Source of the DNA: JAAUUE01 sp943370025
GTDB lineage: Bacteria > Cyanobacteriota > Cyanobacteriia > Cyanobacteriales > JAAUUE01
Direction: 5' to 3'
Assembly (NCBI GenBank): GCA_943370025.1
Contig: CALRPI020000012.1
Location: 1 to 64,000 of the forward strand
Length of the DNA stretch: 64,000 nt
Shown piece after piece: positions 34,724-43,423 of this stretch. Within the stretch, counting starts at the first letter, position 1. Every line of letters begins with the position of its first letter. Under the pieces are notes generated by a model that saw only the letters and a program-made list of their open reading frames with translations, was not told the DNA's origin and ran no database searches. A program made the position numbers and the translations under genes.

Positions 34724-35552
34724 TTTGGTTCGGGTAATTATTCTTAGAAATATCTCCCAAAAACCGATGAATTTCTCTAGCCAACTCCTGTTCGGAAACC
34801 ACCGAATTATTTGCGGGGGCTGGTAGCTTCTGGAGTTCGGCGGTAGGTGCCAGGGAAGCATAGGTATGGATGAGGGCGATCGCCTCTGGTTCATCTAATG
34901 TTGTTTGCAACAGGAGAATCGGCACTTTTAAGTTTTCGAGATAGCGATCGACTAGTTCTTCCCGAATTTCTGCCGGACGACGCTGGAACAACAAACGACA
35001 GGGGATAGGATTTAGTTTTAGTTTCTGGCGTAGTTTAAGTAATTCTTGAATTTGTGGGGCTATGCCGAAGAGCTTTGCCCCAGCCGCCATGAATTTCAAG
35101 CCCCAATAAATGAAGGGCAGAGGATTGCTCAAGATTCTTGCCTTTAACCACCGTTGCCCCAACTCCCTTGGTTGAACTCCTTCAGGAGCTAGTAAAACTA
35201 ACCCTTTAACCTGGTCTGGATGCTGGAGAGCATAGCTAACTGCTACCCAAGCCCCTAAGGAATGCCCCACTATATAAACCTGATGCAGGTTTAATCTGGC
35301 CAAATATTCCCGAAGATATTCTACTTGGAGCGCGATCGAGTAACCCATTTGGGGGCGTTCTGATTCTCCACAGCCCAGCAAATCCAGCGCAAAACAATGA
35401 TAATCTGCTCCCAAATAGGTCAACACTTCAGACCACTGACTGCTATCCTGCCATGTACCATGCAGAAAAATAATTGCTGCCCCCTGTCCTGTTTCTCGCC
35501 AAAAAACCTTGCCTAAGGATAAACGTGTATGGGAATGACTGAGGTATGGCAT
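34716..35552 (-). CDS. Alpha/beta-fold hydrolase
   Basis: A 278-residue alpha/beta hydrolase. IFLHGTWQDSSQW contains the oxyanion HG motif. GHSLGAWVAVSY (around residue 94) is the nucleophile elbow with its Ser. LLGCGESERP precedes it, and LLQTTLDEPEA lies where the catalytic acid is expected. A final His is not obvious in the truncated-looking C-terminus (LAREIHRFLGDIS gives a candidate). The substrate cannot be read from the sequence. It is convergent with dnaJ, with stops overlapping by 8 bp, and is probably unrelated to the chaperone operon. Confidence 0.88.
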   Translation of the reverse strand: MPYLSHSHTRLSLGKVFWRETGQGAAIIFLHGTWQDSSQWSEVLTYLGADYHCFALDLLGCGESERPQMGYSIALQVEYLREYLARLNLHQVYIVGHSLGAWVAVSYALQHPDQVKGLVLLAPEGVQPRELGQRWLKARILSNPLPFIYWGLKFMAAGAKLFGIAPQIQELLKLRQKLKLNPIPCRLLFQRRPAEIREELVDRYLENLKVPILLLQTTLDEPEAIALIHTYASLAPTAELQKLPAPANNSVVSEQELAREIHRFLGDISKNNYPNQIT

Positions 35553-35753
35553 GGAAATTATGGATTAGAGTAAATTGAATTTCAACAAGTAGATACTAAC
35601 AATTCTGACTGTAGCCGGAAAATATCGCTTCTAGATAAGAATTTCACGATATTATTTGGCAGTAGCACTGAACAGAATGGCAATAATATTCTTACAGCAT
35701 TTGTCATATGAATGAAATACTCTATATTTCTTCAAATACTGACTGTATTTAGG

Positions 35754-35791
35754 TTTGTGTGTGGGCGGATGTCGCTGCCCACACACAAACT
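35754..35791. repeat. Family C palindrome
   Basis: GTTTGTGTGTGGGC at 35754-35767 pairs with GCCCACACACAAAC at 35778-35791, followed by TGCTGTA. It is nearly identical in the arms to 9331-9367. It lies in the divergent promoter region between the hydrolase gene and the cyclase gene. Confidence 0.8.
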
Positions 35792-35889
35792 GCTGTAATT
35801 GAGAATTGCACCCCTTTTTGTTAAGTTCCTCATCACCTTATTTTTCTCTTAGAAATATAACTCTGTATATCTTCATTCTATTCTTGCCA

Positions 35890-38250
35890 ATGATACATGA
35901 GTGGTCTTCCTTGAATACGGCACAGACCAGTAGCTTAGTTTGGCTATCGTTAGCTTTGATATTTCTTCTGCTAGTAGTAATTATGGTTGCTCTGAGTATT
36001 TTCTCAGAGCAGAAGCAACTTATTCAGCAATTACAAACAGAGCAACAACAACTCTGTAGCCAAAATGCAGAATTAGTCAAGGATAACCAAGATTTACAGC
36101 ACCTGGGTAGCCTCAAAAATGAGTTTTTGATTAATACTACCCATGAACTTAAGACTCCTTTGCATGGCATGAGTGGCATTATTGAATCTTTACTAGATGG
36201 GGTAGCTGGTGAGGTTTCTCCGCAGCAGGCAAAAAACCTCATGCTGGTGATGGAAAGTAGCTATCGGCTGGCAGAGCTGGTTAATGACATTTTGGACTTT
36301 TCGCAGATGGAGTTTCGCCAGATAGATATCCAACTCCAGCCAGTTGCTATCAAAGAAATTACGGATGTGGTGGTAACGGTGAGCCGAATGCTGATCACCA
36401 ATCAACAGGTAGAGCTAGTTAACCTCATTTCCTTAGATTTACCTCCTGTCAAGGCTGATCCCAACCGCCTCCAGCAAATTCTCTACAATCTGGTGGGTAA
36501 TGCGATTAAGTTTACGATCGAGGGAAAAATCGAGATTACGGCGGCACTGATTCAAGGCAACGGCAACCCAGACCTACCCGAAAATCCTTCCCAGACGAAT
36601 GCAGATATGACAGTTCTGCCCTTTATAGCAATTACCGTCAGAGATACGGGCAGAGGTATTCCTGAAGATCAATTCGATCGAGTCTTTGAATCTTTTATTC
36701 AACTAGAAAATTCCTCTAATTCTCCCCAGAATTCCCCCCAGAACCTGCCACAAACATCCACGGGTTATGGCTTGGGGTTAAGCATTGCCAAGCAGTTAGT
36801 CGAGATTCAAGGCGGTACTATCTGGCTAGAATCTATAGTAGGACAGGGGTCAGCTTTTACTTTTACCTTGCCGATTGCTCCGGGAGAGAAAACCAAGCCT
36901 CCTTCTTTGCAGACTTCCATTAAGACCCTCCTCAAACGTCAGATCATCATAGATGATCCATCGCCTGTCTCTGCCTCTAGAGACCTAGCCCTTTGCGATC
37001 AGACATCTAGCCGCCAATACCAAATATTAGTTGTAGATGACGATCGGGTGAATTTACAAGTCATGAGTAATTACCTAAAAAAAAGTAATTATGCGATCGC
37101 CCAAGCTTTGAATGGCAAAGAAGCTCTGGCAATTATTAATGGTGGTTTCACTCCAGATTTAGTTTTGCTGGATGTAGTGATGCCAGAAATGTCTGGCTAT
37201 GAACTATGTCAGAAAATTCGGGAGAAATACCCCACTGATGAACTGCCCATCATCATGCTCACGGGTAGAAGACAGATTGCTAATCTCGTAGAAGGATTAA
37301 ATCTAGGGGCAAATGATTATTTAACTAAACCGATCGCTAAAAATGAACTCCTAGCCAGAATTAGTACTCAGCTACACCTCTCGCAGATCAATCTAGCTTA
37401 TAGCCGCTTTGTGCCTCGGCAATTTCTAAGGTTACTCAAAAGGGAGAGTATTCTTGATGTCCAGTTGGGAGATCAAGTCCAAAAGGAGATGTCCATCCTC
37501 TTTGCTGATATCCGAGATTTTACAACTCTCTCCGAGAAAATGAGTCTGCCTGAGAATTTTCGGTTTATTAATTCCTATCTGAGCCGGATGGAGCCAGAGA
37601 TTGTGGCTAATCATGGCTTTATTGATAAGTATATCGGCGATGCCCTCATGGCTCTTTTTAGTGGATCGGCAAGTAGTTCAGCCGATGATGCAGTCAAAGC
37701 TGGAATTAGTATGCTAGAAACCCTTAAGAAATATAATCAACACCGGGCTAATTCTGGCTATGCACCGATCAATATTGGGATTGGGATCAATACTGGTTCT
37801 TTGATGTTGGGAACTGTGGGCGGAAAGAATCGCATGGATAGTACAGTCATTAGCGATGCGGTAAATTTAGCTTCTCGACTGGAAGGGTTAACCAAAGAAT
37901 ATACGGTACCACTGTTGATCTCCCACCATACTTTTTGGCAGTTGGCAGATGCCAATAAGTATTGCATCCGCTTGATCGATCGAGTCCAAGTCAAGGGTAA
38001 ATCAGAATGGGTAACAGTTAATGAGGTATTTGACGCTGATCCCCCCGAAATTCGGGAGGGAAAGCTAGCTACCCTAACTACTTTTATGGAGGCATGGCTG
38101 TTGTATAACCAAAGTAATTTTACTGAAGCTGCTATGGTATTTAGGGATTGTCTACAACGCAATCCGGGAGATCAGGTCGTGGAAGTTTATCTCCAACGCT
38201 GTCAGCGGTTGATTAAAATGGCTAGTATTAAGGCTAATCTTTTGTATTGA
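35890..38250 (+). CDS. Hybrid histidine kinase / response regulator / adenylate or guanylate cyclase
   Basis: The frame opens at a TTG at 35806; the first ATG at 35890 gives about 786 residues and keeps the membrane helix (residues 44-64 counted from the TTG). Then come a coiled coil, HisKA with phospho-His in NTTHELKTPLHG, HATPase boxes (NLVGNAIKFT, DTGRGIPED, GYGLGLSIAKQ), a receiver domain (VVDDDRVN, phospho-Asp in VLLDVVMPEMSG, Lys in LTKPI) and a C-terminal class III cyclase. The cyclase metal-binding Asp residues lie in FADIRDFT and YIGDALMA. This His-Asp-cyclase order resembles CyaC-type cyclases. The substrate (ATP or GTP) is not settled. Confidence 0.92.
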   Translation: MIHEWSSLNTAQTSSLVWLSLALIFLLLVVIMVALSIFSEQKQLIQQLQTEQQQLCSQNAELVKDNQDLQHLGSLKNEFLINTTHELKTPLHGMSGIIESLLDGVAGEVSPQQAKNLMLVMESSYRLAELVNDILDFSQMEFRQIDIQLQPVAIKEITDVVVTVSRMLITNQQVELVNLISLDLPPVKADPNRLQQILYNLVGNAIKFTIEGKIEITAALIQGNGNPDLPENPSQTNADMTVLPFIAITVRDTGRGIPEDQFDRVFESFIQLENSSNSPQNSPQNLPQTSTGYGLGLSIAKQLVEIQGGTIWLESIVGQGSAFTFTLPIAPGEKTKPPSLQTSIKTLLKRQIIIDDPSPVSASRDLALCDQTSSRQYQILVVDDDRVNLQVMSNYLKKSNYAIAQALNGKEALAIINGGFTPDLVLLDVVMPEMSGYELCQKIREKYPTDELPIIMLTGRRQIANLVEGLNLGANDYLTKPIAKNELLARISTQLHLSQINLAYSRFVPRQFLRLLKRESILDVQLGDQVQKEMSILFADIRDFTTLSEKMSLPENFRFINSYLSRMEPEIVANHGFIDKYIGDALMALFSGSASSSADDAVKAGISMLETLKKYNQHRANSGYAPINIGIGINTGSLMLGTVGGKNRMDSTVISDAVNLASRLEGLTKEYTVPLLISHHTFWQLADANKYCIRLIDRVQVKGKSEWVTVNEVFDADPPEIREGKLATLTTFMEAWLLYNQSNFTEAAMVFRDCLQRNPGDQVVEVYLQRCQRLIKMASIKANLLY

Positions 38251-38445
38251 TATTCTCTCTGTGCAAGGATTGGTCTAAAAGTTTCTGGCGATTGAAACAG
38301 TGGACTTTTTAAGGAGCCGCACAACCCGCCGTCCTCACAAAAGCCACTAACTCGAATTCGCGTTGGGAAATATCCCCCTATTGCTAGAAATGGGGATTTA
38401 CTGATACCATAAAGGACTGTATGTTTAATCTATATTCTTAAATTC

Positions 38446-38643
38446 ATGCCAAAACTCAAAACCCGCAAGGCAGCAGCCAAACGCTTTCGTGCTACAGGAA
38501 GCGGCAAAATCAGACGGCGCAAGGCTTTCAAGAGCCATATGCTAGAACACAAAACCTCCACCAGAAAGCGGAGAATTTCTCAACTATCTCTAGTTGCTGA
38601 AGAAGATGCAGGGAATGTACGTTTGATGTTGCCCTACCTCTAA
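38446..38643 (+). CDS. rpmI: 50S ribosomal protein L35
   Basis: A 65-residue, highly basic protein starting MPKLKTRKAAAKRFRATGSG, the L35 signature. rplT follows 164 bp downstream in the usual rpmI-rplT pair. infC, which precedes rpmI in many bacteria, is not here. The 195-bp upstream leader has an imperfect hairpin (AAATATCCCC / GGGGATTTA around 38367-38401) that could take part in L20-type feedback, but this is inference. Confidence 0.96.
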   Translation: MPKLKTRKAAAKRFRATGSGKIRRRKAFKSHMLEHKTSTRKRRISQLSLVAEEDAGNVRLMLPYL

Positions 38644-38807
38644 GAGATTGAGAAGAGCTTGAGGAGAGATTAAGCAAGTAATTATCTTTGATAGTCGCTA
38701 ACCAACTACCGATTTATCGGTGATGTTTTTAATTTGAGCAAGTATATTTGAGCAAATAGATCAACAAGTAGATTCAGTGTAAATATCTAGTAATTTAGGA
38801 AATTATT

Positions 38808-39158
38808 ATGAGAGTAAAACGTGGTAATGTGGCGCGGAAGCGTCGCAATAAGATTTTAAAACTAGCGAAGGGCTTTCGGGGTTCTCATTCCAGATTGTTT
38901 CGGACAGCTAACCAACAGGTAATGAAGGCTTTGCGGAACGCCTATCGAGATCGCCGCCGTCGGAAGAGAGATTTCCGTCGCCTCTGGATTACCAGAATTA
39001 ATGCCGCATCTCGCCAAGAAGGTCTGAGCTACAGCCAACTAATGGGTCTGCTCAAGAAGGCTGATATTCAAATCAACCGGAAGATGTTGGCACAGTTAGC
39101 TGTTTTGGATTACCCCAGTTTCCAAAAAGTAGTGGCGGTGGCTCAAGCAGGTCGGTAA
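38808..39158 (+). CDS. rplT: 50S ribosomal protein L20
   Basis: A 116-residue basic protein with MRVKRGNVARKRRNKILKLA, AKGFRGSHSRLFRTANQQVM and the C-terminal globular part (GLSYSQLMGLLKKADIQINR). It is required for early 50S assembly and, in well-studied bacteria, represses its own operon by binding the leader. A strong terminator follows at 39182. Confidence 0.97.
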   Translation: MRVKRGNVARKRRNKILKLAKGFRGSHSRLFRTANQQVMKALRNAYRDRRRRKRDFRRLWITRINAASRQEGLSYSQLMGLLKKADIQINRKMLAQLAVLDYPSFQKVVAVAQAGR

Positions 39159-39181
39159 TTATCTTGATTTTTAGATTAGCA

Positions 39182-39214
39182 AAAAAAGGTTGTGGCGTGG
39201 CTACAGCCTTTTTT
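39182..39214 (+). terminator. Intrinsic terminator of rpmI-rplT
   Basis: AAAAAAGGTTGTGGC (39182-39196) pairs with GCTACAGCCTTTTTT (39200-39214) with two non-Watson-Crick positions and a short loop. The right arm ends in TTTTTT. It lies 24 bp after the rplT stop. Confidence 0.85.
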
Positions 39215-39230
39215 GTAGTTAATTTCTATA

Positions 39231-39326
39231 TATAGCAACCACCAAGGGGATTGAGATGATTTTGGTGGTTGTGGACCCCCCGCGAAGCGGGGATTCCACA
39301 ACACAATCTGCTTGGTGACGGCTATA
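39231..39326. repeat. 96-bp MITE-like palindromic element
   Basis: The ends TATAGCAACCACCAAG and CTTGGTGACGGCTATA are imperfect inverted repeats. Inside are AACCACCAAGGGG / TTTTGGTGGTT and the hairpin TGGACCCCCCGC-GAA-GCGGGGATTCCA. It sits between rplT and the solute-binding protein gene, with no coding capacity. Confidence 0.65.
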
Positions 39327-39352
39327 ATCAAGCAATTAATTGGTAATTAACC

Positions 39353-40147
39353 ATGCACAAACGCAAATTACTAATTCTGTGGTTAGTTTTAGGTTTTCTA
39401 GGATTCCAAGTTATTACTGTTCACCCGGCTAATTCGGCAACTCTGCGGGATATTCAGCGCCGGGGAGTTTTGGTGGTGGCGGTGAAGGATAATGTGCGTC
39501 CTTTGGGTTTTCGAGACGATCGAGGAAATTTGCAAGGCTTGGAAATTGATTTAGCTAAACGCTTGGCACGGGATTTGCTCGGTAGAGAAAGTGCCAGAGA
39601 CGAGGCGATCGACCTTCAACCGGTGAATAATGGCAATCGGCTAAATGTAGTGATTTCTGGCAGGGTAGATGTAGCGATCGCTCAGATTACTGTAACCAAC
39701 TCCCGTTCTCGCCTAGTGGAGTTTAGTATTCCCTACTATGCCGATGGCACTAGCTTAGTCACAAAAACCCTGAGTAATATTTTCCAGATTACTAACCAAT
39801 CCATTGCGGTTCTTAACGGCTCTAGTACTGCTGGGGAAGTGAGCTTCCGGTTTCCCCAAGCTCCATTAGTTCTGGTTAATTCTTATCAAGAAGCGAAGGA
39901 AATATTAGACCGGGGAGAGGCGATCGCCTTTGCTGGGGATACAAGTGTGTTAACTGGTTGGGTGCAAACCTATCCAGAGTATCGTTTATTACCCCGCCTT
40001 GAACTTTACAGCAATAGTTTGGCGATCGCCATGCCCAAGGGAGAACAATACCAAGACCTGCGCCAACAAATAAATATCTTAATTAGCCGCTATCAACAGG
40101 AAGGTTGGCTACAGGAAAGAATCAAATACTGGGGTCTGCCAGAGTAA
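39353..40147 (+). CDS. Periplasmic solute-binding protein family 3
   Basis: A 264-residue exported protein. The signal peptide ends around ANSA (residue 29). The mature part is a bilobed family 3 binding protein: LRDIQRRGVLVVAVKDNVRP, LQGLEIDLAKRLARDLLG, VISGRVDVAIAQITVTNSR and EFSIPYYADGTSL. Family 3 proteins deliver amino acids or similar small molecules to ABC importers, or serve as sensor domains. No permease or ATPase gene is adjacent, so its partner is elsewhere or it works alone. Confidence 0.9.
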   Translation: MHKRKLLILWLVLGFLGFQVITVHPANSATLRDIQRRGVLVVAVKDNVRPLGFRDDRGNLQGLEIDLAKRLARDLLGRESARDEAIDLQPVNNGNRLNVVISGRVDVAIAQITVTNSRSRLVEFSIPYYADGTSLVTKTLSNIFQITNQSIAVLNGSSTAGEVSFRFPQAPLVLVNSYQEAKEILDRGEAIAFAGDTSVLTGWVQTYPEYRLLPRLELYSNSLAIAMPKGEQYQDLRQQINILISRYQQEGWLQERIKYWGLPE

Positions 40148-40194
40148 TTTCTAGCCTAAGAGTATGATGGATGTAGTATTCCACCTCACCGGGT

Positions 40195-40644
40195 ATGAAC
40201 ATTATGGATAATTCCACAGCCATTATGGGTAAAGTTCTCGCTACTGTAAAAATTACTAATCGTATTGATCAAGCCTTACTCGATCGAGGAGTCATCTCCC
40301 CGAAAGAACTCCGCTCTGTTACTCTCAAAAATGTTCTCATAGATACTGGAGCCACAACCCTGTGTTTGCCACCAGAAGTTATTGCTCAGCTAGGTCTAGA
40401 AATCCTTAAAGAAGTAGATGTTTCCACAGCTACGGGAGTGAGCAAAGCGAGGATTTTTCAAGATGCAAAAATTTCTGTTTGTGGACGAGAAGGAACTTTT
40501 GAATGCTTAGAGTTGCCCGGTGGTAGGGATGCTTTGTTAGGAGTGATTCCCTTAGAGGCACTGGGGTTAGAACCAGATTTACAAAATCAAACTCTGAGAG
40601 TTTTGCCATCAGAATCTGTAGATACGTATTTAACTATTTTATAA
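40195..40644 (+). CDS. Retropepsin-like aspartic protease family protein
   Basis: A 149-residue protein with one aspartic protease-like domain. VLIDTGATTLCLPPEVIAQLGL holds the catalytic Asp-Thr-Gly-Ala motif (around residue 49). LELPGGRDALLGVIPLEALGL matches the later hydrophobic-Gly flap and ends the fold. It is a single-domain clan AA member that would need to dimerise to form an active site. Such genes are common in cyanobacteria and their substrates are unknown. The second in-frame ATG, three codons on, is an alternative start. Confidence 0.85.
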   Translation: MNIMDNSTAIMGKVLATVKITNRIDQALLDRGVISPKELRSVTLKNVLIDTGATTLCLPPEVIAQLGLEILKEVDVSTATGVSKARIFQDAKISVCGREGTFECLELPGGRDALLGVIPLEALGLEPDLQNQTLRVLPSESVDTYLTIL

Positions 40645-40663
40645 TTTATTTTCACGAAAAGTC

Positions 40664-40744
40664 GGTAGTCATGCATTGTAATGGTGCTTGGGGCGCGAAG
40701 CGCCCCAAGCACCATTATCGAAACCATTACTTTGCAGCACTACC
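40664..40744. mobile_element. Family F MITE (81 bp) with 9-bp target duplication
   Basis: The 21-bp terminal inverted repeats (40664-40684 and 40724-40744; GGTAGT..TGCA..GTAATGG) match at 17 of 21 positions. The core is a perfect 18-bp hairpin with a GAA loop (40679-40717, TAATGGTGCTTGGGGCGC). The element is flanked on both sides by CGAAAAGTC (40655-40663 and 40745-40753), a 9-bp direct repeat. It has no coding capacity and is a clean example of a non-autonomous insertion. Confidence 0.88.
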
Positions 40745-40845
40745 CGAAAAGTCTATAGAACAAAATTGGCAGAAAAGCTATTGAGTCAGAGGATTGAGTT
40801 AGGATCAAAACAGTCTGAGGTGAAAGCAATTAAGGAGTTTAATAT

Positions 40846-41310
40846 ATGAACAATCTAACTACAGAAGTATCCAATCTCACTGGGACTAATCTAGAAGCAA
40901 CTAATTTAGAAATTACTAATCTAGAGGAAATTAATCTAGAAGAAGCGATCGCTGCCAAGGTTCGGAAACTACCAAGGGAAAGACAACAGCAAATCCTAGA
41001 TTTTGCTGAGTTTCTTAATACCAAAATATCAGTTGATACTGCCGAAAAAAATCCCGAACCGAAGTTGGTGTCACAATCATTAACGAAAGCGACCGCAGTC
41101 TCTCAGTCCGTTCCTGAAATTAATCCCCCAACAGCTATAAGGGTAGAGGGGGGCGATACCACGACAGCAGACAGCGCTAACACGGCAGAAGTGCTGGAAG
41201 CAGCAATGTCGCAGTCATTTTTAGAGCTTGCCCAAAAATATGTAGGTTGTGTGGAAGCACCAAAAGACCCGTCTACAAATAAGAAATATTTTGTAGGATT
41301 TGGAGAATGA
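40846..41310 (+). CDS. Antitoxin-like protein (DUF2281 type) of a type II toxin-antitoxin pair
   Basis: A 154-residue protein. Residues 36-56 (AAKVRKLPRERQQQILDFAE) match the DUF2281-type motif of antitoxins. The C-terminal end (SFLELAQKYVGCVEAPKDPS, TNKKYFVGFGE) matches the toxin-binding tail of cyanobacterial antitoxins that precede PIN genes. An unusually long low-complexity linker (57-120) lies between them. The N-terminus has a tandem TNLEx repeat from a 15-bp unit. Its stop overlaps the start of the PIN gene (ATGA), the typical coupled arrangement. Confidence 0.8.
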   Translation: MNNLTTEVSNLTGTNLEATNLEITNLEEINLEEAIAAKVRKLPRERQQQILDFAEFLNTKISVDTAEKNPEPKLVSQSLTKATAVSQSVPEINPPTAIRVEGGDTTTADSANTAEVLEAAMSQSFLELAQKYVGCVEAPKDPSTNKKYFVGFGE

Positions 41311-41684
41311 GTAGAAATATAATTATTGATGCTTCAACAATAGTTTCCTTGTTGAATAAGCATGATATTCATCACGAATGGACAAAAAGTATCCTAGCAA
41401 AGGAAAAAGCTCCTCTTTTTACCTGTGAGGCTGTGATGACAGAAGCCTAATTTTTGCTCAAGAATATCTATGGTGCTAGAGATGCAGTAATAGGGCTACT
41501 CAACGATAAGCTGCTACAAAATCCCTTTCGCTTAGAAGAAGAAAGTAAAGCTGTGGCTGAATTGATGAGTCGCTAGGAATCTGTACCCATGTCTTTAGCA
41601 GATGGATGTTTAGTTAGGATGAGTGAATTGTATGCAAACAGTGAAGTTTTAACCCTTGATAGCGATTTCACTATTTATCGTTAG
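41307..41684 (+). pseudogene. PIN-domain toxin, inactivated by two in-frame stop codons
   Basis: The frame starts at the ATG of ATGA and is open except for TAA at 41448-41450 (codon 48) and TAG at 41574-41576 (codon 90). It ends with TAG at 41682-41684, for 125 codons. The translation retains PIN landmarks: IIIDASTIVSLLNK with Asp8, AVMTEA with Glu before the first stop, SVPMSLADGCLVRM with Asp, and LTLDSDF with Asp. There is no frameshift. The intact antitoxin with a doubly interrupted toxin suggests decay of the toxin while the antitoxin frame persisted. Confidence 0.88.
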
Positions 41685-41747
41685 CATCGAAATGTAGTAA
41701 TTCCGGTGATTTTGCCTTGAGATTAGCGATCGCCTACACAATTCAAA

Positions 41748-41780
41748 AAAAAAGGCGCACCCAGTGGGTGCACCTTTTTT
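41748..41780. terminator. Bidirectional intrinsic terminator
   Basis: AAAAAAGGCGCACCCA (41748-41763) pairs with TGGGTGCACCTTTTTT (41765-41780) with one G-T mismatch. A and T tracts on both sides allow function in both directions. It lies between the PIN remnant and the convergent lpdA. Confidence 0.9.
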
Positions 41781-41808
41781 AACTCAAATAGGACTGATTG
41801 TTAACTTG

Positions 41809-43242
41809 TTAACCCGCCGCCCGTTTGTATGCCTCATCCAAGACCTCAGAGAGGGTGGGGTGGGCGTGGACAAGGAAGGCGAGGTCGTGGATGGATTGAC
41901 GGCTGGCGATCGCATTAGCCGCCTCATGGATCAGATCCGCAGCGTGGAGTCCAAAAATATGCACACCGAGCAATTCTCCCGTATCTTCACGGTAGATGAT
42001 CTTGGCTAAACCATCGGTTTCGCCTTCAGCGATCGCCTTAGAATTACCCTTGAAATAGCTCTTGGTGGTAGCAATCTTAAACCCTTCCTTGGTTGCCAGC
42101 TCTTGGGCAGCAGGTTCGCTCAAGCCCACATAGCTAATTTCTGGGTGGGTAAAAGCCGCCGCCGGAATACTCCGATAATCGACTTCTCGACTGCGACCAC
42201 AGATATTTTCCACCGCCACAATCCCTTGGGCTGAGGCTGCATGAGCCAGCATCATTTTGCCTGTGGCATCGCCGATCGCCCAGAGATTGTCTACGGGTTT
42301 GTCGTTGATCAAGACCGCCATTCTGTCATTGACGGTAATAAAGCCCCGGCGATCGGTTTCCACGCCGACGGATTCTAAGCCCAGATTTTTAGTTGCCGGA
42401 ATTCTGCCCGTAGCCACCAAGCAAGCGTCTACTTCTAGAACATCGATGACTTTTTTGGTTTTCATGTCGGCTAATTCAATCACCACTGGGCTGCCGGGAG
42501 TTACCTTCTGCGCCAAAACTCCCACATGGGTTTCAATATCCCTAGGGGTAATTAGGACTCGTTGCGCCAACTTGGCAATATCAGGGTCAAAGCCGGGCAT
42601 CAGGTTATCCAACGCCTCGATCATGGTGATCTCGCAACCCAAGGCGGTGTAGACATCAGAAAATTCTAAGCCAATGTAGCCACTGCCAATAATTGCCACC
42701 CAGTTGGGTAGCCAATCTAGTCGCACCGCATCATCGCTGGTGAATACGGTTTTGCCGTCTACGGTGATGCCGGGGGGAACCCAAGGCACGGAACCAGCGG
42801 AGATCATAATATCTTTAGCAGTGATATTTCTTTCCAGCTTGTCGGTTTTCACACTAACCTTTTGCTTGCCAGCCACCTTACCCCAGCCTTGGATAATATC
42901 CACACCCAGACGTTTGAGGCTATTGGTGAGGTCACCCCGAAGTTTGGAGACAAGATTGTTGGCGTGGTCGGCGATCGCTCCCCGGTCAAATTCTACCGAA
43001 CCAACTTGGATGCCTAGAGCCTTGAGATGATGGGCATTCCGCAGTTCTCGGACTCTGCCAGAGGCAGCAAGCAGAGCTTTGGAAGGAATACAACCTCGGT
43101 TCACGCAGGTTCCCCCCATATCCCCAGCTTCAATAATGGCAGTTTTTAGTCCACAACTGACAGCGTGCAAAGCTGCTCCATGGCCACCCACCCCCGCTCC
43201 AATAATCACCAAGTCGTAATCAAACTTCCCCTTCACTGCCAA
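41809..43242 (-). CDS. lpdA: Dihydrolipoyl dehydrogenase
   Basis: The E3 subunit reoxidises dihydrolipoamide of the pyruvate dehydrogenase and glycine cleavage systems, using FAD and NAD. The length of 477 is typical. VIIGAGVGGHGAALHA binds FAD. The redox disulfide is in GTCVNRGCIPSKALL. NAD-binding GSGYIGLEFSDVY (around residue 190) and the second FAD motif LWAIGDATGKMML follow. The C-terminus carries the dimer-interface His-Glu pair (HAHPTLSEVLDEAY). It is monocistronic, with a terminator at 41748. Confidence 0.95.
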   Translation of the reverse strand: MAVKGKFDYDLVIIGAGVGGHGAALHAVSCGLKTAIIEAGDMGGTCVNRGCIPSKALLAASGRVRELRNAHHLKALGIQVGSVEFDRGAIADHANNLVSKLRGDLTNSLKRLGVDIIQGWGKVAGKQKVSVKTDKLERNITAKDIMISAGSVPWVPPGITVDGKTVFTSDDAVRLDWLPNWVAIIGSGYIGLEFSDVYTALGCEITMIEALDNLMPGFDPDIAKLAQRVLITPRDIETHVGVLAQKVTPGSPVVIELADMKTKKVIDVLEVDACLVATGRIPATKNLGLESVGVETDRRGFITVNDRMAVLINDKPVDNLWAIGDATGKMMLAHAASAQGIVAVENICGRSREVDYRSIPAAAFTHPEISYVGLSEPAAQELATKEGFKIATTKSYFKGNSKAIAEGETDGLAKIIYREDTGELLGVHIFGLHAADLIHEAANAIASRQSIHDLAFLVHAHPTLSEVLDEAYKRAAG

Positions 43243-43274
43243 CCTCTAAGATAATTAATTAATTTATTAAATCT

Positions 43275-43423
43275 TATAGAAGCCATTTGATATCTTCAAA
43301 GTAGGATATGTTAGGCGACAGCCGTAACGCATCTTTCCCTGATTCTGATGCGTTACGGCTACTGCCTAACGCATCCTACAAGAATAATTGGTTGAAATCC
43401 AAAGATATCAAATGGTTTCTATA
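43275..43423. repeat. 149-bp nested palindromic element
   Basis: The outer arms TATAGAAGCCATTTGATATCTT and AAAGATATCAAATGGTTTCTATA are inverted repeats with one mismatch. The inner arms TTAGGCGACAGCCGTAACGCATC and GATGCGTTACGGCTACTGCCTAA are a second, longer pair. It lies directly upstream of the lpdA start codon. MITE-like; no ORF. Confidence 0.8.

Noticed and set aside
38251..38445. infC or an L20 leader element
   Set aside because: No infC ORF precedes rpmI, and the hairpin seen is too imperfect to call a regulatory leader.
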